Positions 7,543 to 12,384 of a stretch of 12,384 bases of DNA are shown here, piece after piece. This stretch comes from PALSA-1355 sp031400775. GTDB taxonomy: Bacteria > Planctomycetota > Planctomycetia > Pirellulales > PALSA-1355. The stretch covers positions 1 to 12,384 of the forward strand of contig JANNQN010000447.1 of the NCBI GenBank assembly GCA_031400775.1, written 5' to 3'. The position numbers and the translations under genes are program-made. Numbering within the stretch: position 1 is the first letter of the stretch; each line of letters begins with the position of its first letter. The notes under the pieces are model-generated. The model was not told the DNA's origin, ran no database searches, and worked only from the letters and a program-made list of their open reading frames with translations.

Positions 7543-7596
7543 GACAGAACCAGAACGCCCCTTCAGGGCTTGAAATCCGTTGTGCGACGTCTAATT

Positions 7597-7624
7597 CCAG
7601 GGGCGACGCTACGCTTGCCCCTGG
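7597..7624. repeat. Stem-loop between imuB and dnaE2
   Basis: CCAGGGGC (7597-7604) and GCCCCTGG (7617-7624) form a perfect 8-bp stem around a 12-nt loop. A second small hairpin, TGGGCC-CTT-GGCCCA, follows at 7636-7650. No T-tract follows either, so intrinsic termination is not supported. They look like another repeat type of this genome. Confidence 0.5.
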
Positions 7625-7687
7625 CTATCGCAGGTTGGGCCCTTGGCCCACGACACGAATATTTGGCTCCTCAATATTGGGCTCTTC

Positions 7688-7710
7688 GGTAACTTCGAAC
7701 TCGAATTACC
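7688..7710. promoter_or_regulatory. Inverted repeat upstream of dnaE2, candidate operator
   Basis: GGTAA-c-TTCG and CGAA-TTACC form a 9-bp inverted repeat with a one-base bulge and a 4-nt centre, ending 51 bp before the dnaE2 ATG. It could be a protein-binding site controlling dnaE2. Its sequence does not match the palindromes upstream of imuA. Confidence 0.3.
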
Positions 7711-7761
7711 GGATGCCCCTCAGTTCTCCTTATCCGAAGCATTTTATTCAGGCCGCATACC

Positions 7762-10700
7762 ATGCCCGATCCGCCCCTTTCCAGCAAGCGTCCGCGGCTC
7801 GTCGAGCCGCCCGTGGGATTGCCACGCCCCGGCCCGCGATATGTCGAGCTGCACTGCAAAACCAATTTTTCGTTTCTCGAAGGCGCGTCGCACCCCGACG
7901 AGCTGGCGCTGCGGGCCGCGGAATTGGGGTTGGCCGGCCTGGCGATCACCGACCGCAACAGCCTGGCCGGCGTTGTGCGGGCGCACGCGGCTGCCCGGCA
8001 ACTGGAGCTCAAGCTGATCATCGGGGCCGAGATACATCCGCTCGATGCTCCGCCAGCGCTACTGTGGACGACGGATCGGGCGTCGTACGGTCGCTTGTCG
8101 CGAATGATCACTTGCGGCCGGCGGCAGGCGCCCAAGGGAGAGTTTCACCTGACCTTCGACGAATTGGCGGAGTACTCGGCCGGTCTGTTATGTGGAGTGC
8201 TGCCGCCCGATTCGCGCGCCGAAGATCGCCCCAAGGAAGATCATCCCGACGAGCAACACTTCGAGGCGCTAGCGCGCTACCGCGAGTTGTTCGCCGATCG
8301 CTGTTATCTCGTGGCCGAACTTTCCAAGGGACCCGACGACGAAAGCGTGCTGGCCCGGCTGTTGGATTTGTCGAAGCGGGCGCGGGTGCCGCTGGTGGCG
8401 GCCGGCGATGTCCACTATCACGCCCGCAGCCGGCTGGCTTTGCAGGATGCGCTGACCGCGATTCGCCTGGGGGTGAGCGTGTCGGCGGCGGGCGAAAAAC
8501 TGTTTCCCAACGCCGAGCGGTACTTGAAATCGCCCACCGAAATGGCCGAACGTTTTGCCGCCGCGCCGGGCGCGATCGCGCGGACCCGCGAAATCGCCGA
8601 GCGCTCGACGTTTTCGCTGGCTGAGTTGCGTTACGAGTATCCCGAGGAGCTTGCGCCCGCCGGCGAAACGCCGCTGGCGTATCTGACGCGGCTCGCCTGG
8701 GCCGGCGCCGGCAAACGCTATCCGCAAGGCGTTCCGGAGAAAGTCCGCGGGCTGGTGGAGCACGAGTTGAAGTTGATCGCCGAATTGCGTTACGAGGCTT
8801 ATTTCCTGACGGTCTTCGACATGGTGCGCTTCGCGCGGAGCCGCGATATTTTGTGCCAAGGGCGCGGCTCGGCGGCCAACTCGGCCGTTTGCTATTGCCT
8901 GGGCGTGACGGCGGTCGATCCGGATCGGTTGGAGGTTTTGTTCGAGCGCTTCGTGAGCCGCGAACGCAACGAGGCGCCCGACATCGATATCGACTTCGAG
9001 CACGAGCGGCGCGAGGAGGTGCTGCAATACCTGTACGAAAAATACGGACGCGAGCGGGCCGGCATGACGGCCGAAGTGATTACGTATCGCCCTCGTTCGG
9101 CGGTTCGTGACGTGGGCAAGGCCCTGGGATTGTCGCTCGATCGGGTTGATGCCCTGGCCAAGGGTCTGGAAGGTCATTATTTCGACCCGCAGTTGGAAGA
9201 GCGCTGCCGCGAGGCCTCGATCGACCCCGATTCATTTTTGGGCCGCCGGTTGTTGGGGCTGGTGGGCGAGTTGGTGGGCTTTCCGCGGCACTTGGGCCAG
9301 CACGTGGGGGGCATGGTCATGACGCGCGGGCCATTGTGTGAACTAGTGCCAATTGAAAACGCCGCCATGGAAGGCCGCACGGTCATCGAGTGGGACAAAG
9401 ACGATTTGGACGAGCTGGGCATTTTGAAAGTCGACTGCCTGTCGCTAGGCATGCTCACCGCGATTCGCAAATGTTTCGCACTGGTCCACGAGCATACGGG
9501 CCGCCGGTTGAGCCTGGCTTCGATTCCCGAGGGGGACCCGGATGTTTATGGAATGATCGTCGAGGCCGACACGATGGGCGTGTTTCAGATCGAAAGCCGG
9601 GCGCAAATGAGCATGTTGCCGCGCTTGAAACCAAAAAACTTTTACGACCTGGTGATCGAGGTGGCGCTGGTCCGGCCCGGACCGATCCAGGGAAACATGG
9701 TGCACCCTTATCTGCGCCGCCGGGCGGGCGAGGAGCCGGTGACGTATCCGAACGACGAGATTCGAGAGGTGCTCACGCGCACCTTGGGAGTGCCGCTGTT
9801 CCAGGAGCAAGCCATGCGGCTGGCCGTGGTGGCCGCGGGCTTTACTCCCGGCGAGGCCGATCAATTGCGCCGCGCCATGGGCGCCTGGCGCCGCCCGGGA
9901 ATCATCGATCAATTTCGCAGAAAGCTGCTCGACGGCATGCAGGCCAAGGGCCTTTCGCTGGAATTCGCCGAGGGGGTGTTCCGGCAGATCAGCGGCTTCG
10001 GAGAATATGGATTTCCCGAGTCGCACGCCGCCAGCTTCGCGCTATTGGTTTATGTTTCGGCCTGGCTCAAGTTTTATTATCTAGCCGCGTTTGTCGCTTC
10101 ATTGATCAACAGCCAGCCGATGGGTTTTTATGCCCCGGCTCAACTGGTGCGCTGTGCGCGCGATCACGGTGTCGTGGTGCATGGCGTGGACGTCAACGCC
10201 AGCCGCTGGGATTGCACGTTGGAAGACGGCGAGCTGCGGCTGGGGATGCGGATGATTGCCGGACTGTCCGAAATCCACGCCCGCACGATCGAGCGGGCCT
10301 GCGACCAGGCGCCGTTTTGTAGTTGGGAAGATTTCGTGTGCCGCACGCGGCTGAGCCGGGCGGTCATTGTGCGATTGGCCGGGGCCGACGCTTTTTCGTC
10401 GCTGGAGATGAATCGGCGGGGGGCGTTGTGGCGGGCGCTGGCCGAGGAGAAAAAGGCCCGCCGGATGCCGCTCTTCGATCAATCGCCGGAGGAAGACGAA
10501 GCGGCGCCGCCGCTAGCGACGTTAGAATTGCAGGAGGAAATCGTGGCCGATTATCGCACGGCCGGTTTGTCGCTGCGGGCTCATCCGCTCGAGTTTCACC
10601 GCCCGCGTCTGGACGAGTTGGGCGTCGTGCCGGCCGAAGGTTTAACGGAGCATCCGGCCGACCGCGCCGTGCGCGTGGCCGGCATCGTGCTGGTGCGGCA

Positions 10701-10944
10701 GCGACCTGGCACGGCCAAGGGCATCACGTTCGTCACGCTCGAGGACGAGACCGGCACGGTGAATCTCATCATTCGCCAGGACGTCTGGCAGCGTTTTTAT
10801 CGCGTGGCCCGCACGGCCGCGGCCTTCATCGCCAGCGGTCGTTTGCAGCGCCAGGACAAAGTGATTCACGTGCTGGTCAACAAGCTGGAAGATCTTTCCG
10901 ACTCACTGGCCGGGTTGGGGTCGCAATCGCGCGATTTTCATTGA
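7762..10944 (+). CDS. dnaE2: DnaE2, error-prone C-family DNA polymerase
   Basis: DnaE2 (also called ImuC) is the translesion polymerase of the ImuA-ImuB-DnaE2 mutasome, related to the replicative Pol III alpha subunit. The 1060-residue length is normal. An N-terminal PHP domain begins YVELHCKTNFSFLEGASHPDEL. The palm has CQGRGSAANSAVCYCLGVT and PDIDIDFEHERREEV, with catalytic aspartates Asp407 and Asp409. The third aspartate is Asp558 in ILKVDCLSLGMLTAI, so the active site is complete. The thumb and fingers include FQIESRAQMSMLPRLKP, followed by GEYGFPESHAASFALLVYVS. A C-terminal OB fold lies at about 969-1010 (VRVAGIVLVRQRPGTAKG...). The last residues SRDFH are typical of DnaE2 rather than DnaE1. 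It lies 406 bp after imuB on the same strand. No clear Shine-Dalgarno sequence precedes the ATG at 7762. Confidence 0.95.
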   Translation: MPDPPLSSKRPRLVEPPVGLPRPGPRYVELHCKTNFSFLEGASHPDELALRAAELGLAGLAITDRNSLAGVVRAHAAARQLELKLIIGAEIHPLDAPPALLWTTDRASYGRLSRMITCGRRQAPKGEFHLTFDELAEYSAGLLCGVLPPDSRAEDRPKEDHPDEQHFEALARYRELFADRCYLVAELSKGPDDESVLARLLDLSKRARVPLVAAGDVHYHARSRLALQDALTAIRLGVSVSAAGEKLFPNAERYLKSPTEMAERFAAAPGAIARTREIAERSTFSLAELRYEYPEELAPAGETPLAYLTRLAWAGAGKRYPQGVPEKVRGLVEHELKLIAELRYEAYFLTVFDMVRFARSRDILCQGRGSAANSAVCYCLGVTAVDPDRLEVLFERFVSRERNEAPDIDIDFEHERREEVLQYLYEKYGRERAGMTAEVITYRPRSAVRDVGKALGLSLDRVDALAKGLEGHYFDPQLEERCREASIDPDSFLGRRLLGLVGELVGFPRHLGQHVGGMVMTRGPLCELVPIENAAMEGRTVIEWDKDDLDELGILKVDCLSLGMLTAIRKCFALVHEHTGRRLSLASIPEGDPDVYGMIVEADTMGVFQIESRAQMSMLPRLKPKNFYDLVIEVALVRPGPIQGNMVHPYLRRRAGEEPVTYPNDEIREVLTRTLGVPLFQEQAMRLAVVAAGFTPGEADQLRRAMGAWRRPGIIDQFRRKLLDGMQAKGLSLEFAEGVFRQISGFGEYGFPESHAASFALLVYVSAWLKFYYLAAFVASLINSQPMGFYAPAQLVRCARDHGVVVHGVDVNASRWDCTLEDGELRLGMRMIAGLSEIHARTIERACDQAPFCSWEDFVCRTRLSRAVIVRLAGADAFSSLEMNRRGALWRALAEEKKARRMPLFDQSPEEDEAAPPLATLELQEEIVADYRTAGLSLRAHPLEFHRPRLDELGVVPAEGLTEHPADRAVRVAGIVLVRQRPGTAKGITFVTLEDETGTVNLIIRQDVWQRFYRVARTAAAFIASGRLQRQDKVIHVLVNKLEDLSDSLAGLGSQSRDFH

Positions 10945-10956
10945 GGCGCGTCACGA

Positions 10957-12264
10957 CTAGTCGGCAAGCGAACCGGCCGGGCGACGCGGCACAAAGATCG
11001 CGGCGCCGGTCAGCACGAGTGCAACAAGAATATAAATCGATGCGGTCGAGGCGATGGCCACGCTCATCGTCGTGCCCCTGTCGACCGCCAGGCCCACCAG
11101 GAACGCCAGGATCGAGCCGCCGATCCAGCCGATCATGTTCATGATTCCCACCGCGGTGCTGCGGCGCGACGGCGGCACGACGTCATACAGAGAGGCCCAA
11201 ATATTGGAATCATAAACTCCCTTGCACAAACCCAAGCAAATCAAGCCCACTTGAAGCAAGGACAAGTTGACCGTCGTGCCGCACAGGAATACAAACGGAG
11301 CACCGCACAACGCGCCCAAGGCCTGCACGTACATGCGTCCCCCGCGCGTCCGCGTGCGAAGCCTGTCGGCCATCAAGCCGCCCAAGAGCGAGCCCGCCAT
11401 ACTGCCGCACTGCAAGTAAATCGTGGCCATCACCCCGGATTGTGCCAGACTCAGGTCGAACTTTTCATTCATGAAGGTCGGCATCCAAGTGAGAAATACC
11501 ATTCCCACGGAATTCGCGCCCAGGAAGCCAAGAATCAACAGCAAGACCGTGGGAGTGGATGCCAGGCCGCGCAGAAATTCCGCAATCGGAACGGGAGGCG
11601 CGATAGGCTCGTCGGCCGCCACGCCCGACTCGCGGCGTTCCGCTTCGTCGCGCTTGGGCTCGCGAATGAAGACGGCTAATACCAGTCCCAATACGACGCC
11701 GGCAATGCCCAACAAGATAAATGGCGACTCCCAGCCGTAGTGCTGACCCATCCAACCGGCCAAGGCGCCGCCGCCGATCGTGCCGGCATACACGCTGGTC
11801 TGATGCAGGCCCATGGCCCGGGAGCGTGTTCGTTTGGAATGGTAGTCGCTGATGAGCGACATCGACGCCGGAAAATAAACCGTTTCGCCCAGTCCTTCGG
11901 CGCCGCGCACCAGCACGAATTGCCAGGTCTTGGAGCACAGGGCGGTAAAGCCAGTGACCACGCTCCAAATGTACAGGCCGCCCAGAATTACGAGCTTGCG
12001 AGAGCTGCGGTCGCTGATTTGACCTGCAAATGGCGCCGTGATGCCATAGACGGCGGCGAAGGCCGAACCGATCAGGCCCAACTCAGCCTTGCTAAACCCA
12101 AACTCCTCTTGCAGCACCGGAAACACGGAGAAGATGGCCTGGCGATCGGCATAGTTGAAGAAGCAGATGAACCACAGCATGCCGACTACGGCCCAACTGT
12201 AGCGCGCGCTGGGCGGGGCATTGTGGGCTGATAGCGGAGAATTCGGTTCCGGGGGGCGCTGCAT
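10957..12264 (-). CDS. MFS transporter, Spinster/ACS-like, substrate unknown
   Basis: This 435-residue inner-membrane protein has about twelve hydrophobic segments in two halves. Helix 1 contains WAVVGMLWFICFFNYADRQ (24-42), close to the NYxDRQ of Spinster-like and anion:cation symporter families. The loop after helix 2 has motif A, GQISDRSSRK (81-90), and the second half repeats it as GGLMADRLRTR (295-305). A polar central loop (about 201-228) joins the halves. I chose ATG 12262-12264 because GGAG stands 8 bases upstream; an open frame continues to a TTG at 12331-12333 without a good ribosome binding site and would add 23 unlikely residues. The gene converges with dnaE2 across 12 bp and shows no link to the mutasome. 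The substrate, perhaps an organic acid or sugar derivative, cannot be told. Confidence 0.87.
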   Translation of the reverse strand: MQRPPEPNSPLSAHNAPPSARYSWAVVGMLWFICFFNYADRQAIFSVFPVLQEEFGFSKAELGLIGSAFAAVYGITAPFAGQISDRSSRKLVILGGLYIWSVVTGFTALCSKTWQFVLVRGAEGLGETVYFPASMSLISDYHSKRTRSRAMGLHQTSVYAGTIGGGALAGWMGQHYGWESPFILLGIAGVVLGLVLAVFIREPKRDEAERRESGVAADEPIAPPVPIAEFLRGLASTPTVLLLILGFLGANSVGMVFLTWMPTFMNEKFDLSLAQSGVMATIYLQCGSMAGSLLGGLMADRLRTRTRGGRMYVQALGALCGAPFVFLCGTTVNLSLLQVGLICLGLCKGVYDSNIWASLYDVVPPSRRSTAVGIMNMIGWIGGSILAFLVGLAVDRGTTMSVAIASTASIYILVALVLTGAAIFVPRRPAGSLAD

Positions 12265-12272
12265 ACGCTTGG

Positions 12273-12276
12273 CTCC
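12273..12276 (-). promoter_or_regulatory. Ribosome binding site of the MFS gene
   Basis: On the minus strand GGAG lies 8 bases before the ATG at 12264. It decides the start in favour of the 435-residue product over the TTG start at 12333. Confidence 0.6.
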
Positions 12277-12384
12277 AACGACCTGGCTTATGGTTGGTGC
12301 CGCAAAGGTAGTGCGAAACCCCAATGGCTGCAAGGGGATCGGTCAAACACCAATGACTCGGGGGGCGGACTGAGGCGGTCGACC

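Noticed and set aside
10954..10963. CGACTAGTCG palindrome between dnaE2 and the MFS gene as a bidirectional terminator
   Set aside because: It has no loop or T-tract on either strand and overlaps the MFS stop codon; a 10-bp palindrome here may be chance.

Overview
The window is GC-rich DNA with long plus-strand genes. It most resembles a planctomycete, perhaps of the Pirellulales type. That is an inference from three things: an enterochelin-esterase-like protein followed by an SMP-30 protein, a mutasome whose ImuA has no P-loop lysine, and intergenic gaps rich in short palindromic repeats. No rRNA, tRNA or phylogenetic marker is present to confirm it.

Layout. Positions 1-1539 hold the 3' part of an esterase gene and a secreted SMP-30/gluconolactonase-like protein. 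Next is a Uup-type ABC-F ATPase (1565-3394), only 25 bp after the SMP-30 gene. Positions 3395-3739 are non-coding and hold a MITE-like element with 27-bp terminal inverted repeats and a 10-bp-periodic inverted repeat inside. A small membrane-anchored protein of unknown function lies on the minus strand (3740-4312). Positions 4313-4831 are non-coding and contain a REPIN-like palindromic element and two short palindromes just upstream of imuA. The centre of the window is an inducible-mutagenesis cassette: imuA (4832-5674), imuB (5601-7355, overlapping imuA by 74 bp) and dnaE2 (7762-10944). A second copy of the REPIN-like element and other stem-loops lie between imuB and dnaE2. An MFS transporter (10957-12264, minus strand) converges on dnaE2 with a 12-bp gap.

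How the genes work together. ImuA, ImuB and DnaE2 are the known parts of the SOS-induced translesion mutasome. ImuB is a Y-family-like protein that has lost its catalytic acids and keeps a candidate sliding-clamp motif, so it probably acts as a scaffold. DnaE2 has the full set of C-family polymerase aspartates and is the probable polymerase. ImuA is a RecA-like accessory protein. No lexA or recA gene is in the window. The esterase and SMP-30 proteins may act together on an extracytoplasmic ester or lactone substrate. The ABC-F protein is probably a ribosome-associated translation factor.

I did not find a convincing new protein system. The least explained material is non-coding: two related REPIN-like elements that bracket imuA-imuB, and a separate MITE-like element after the ABC-F gene.
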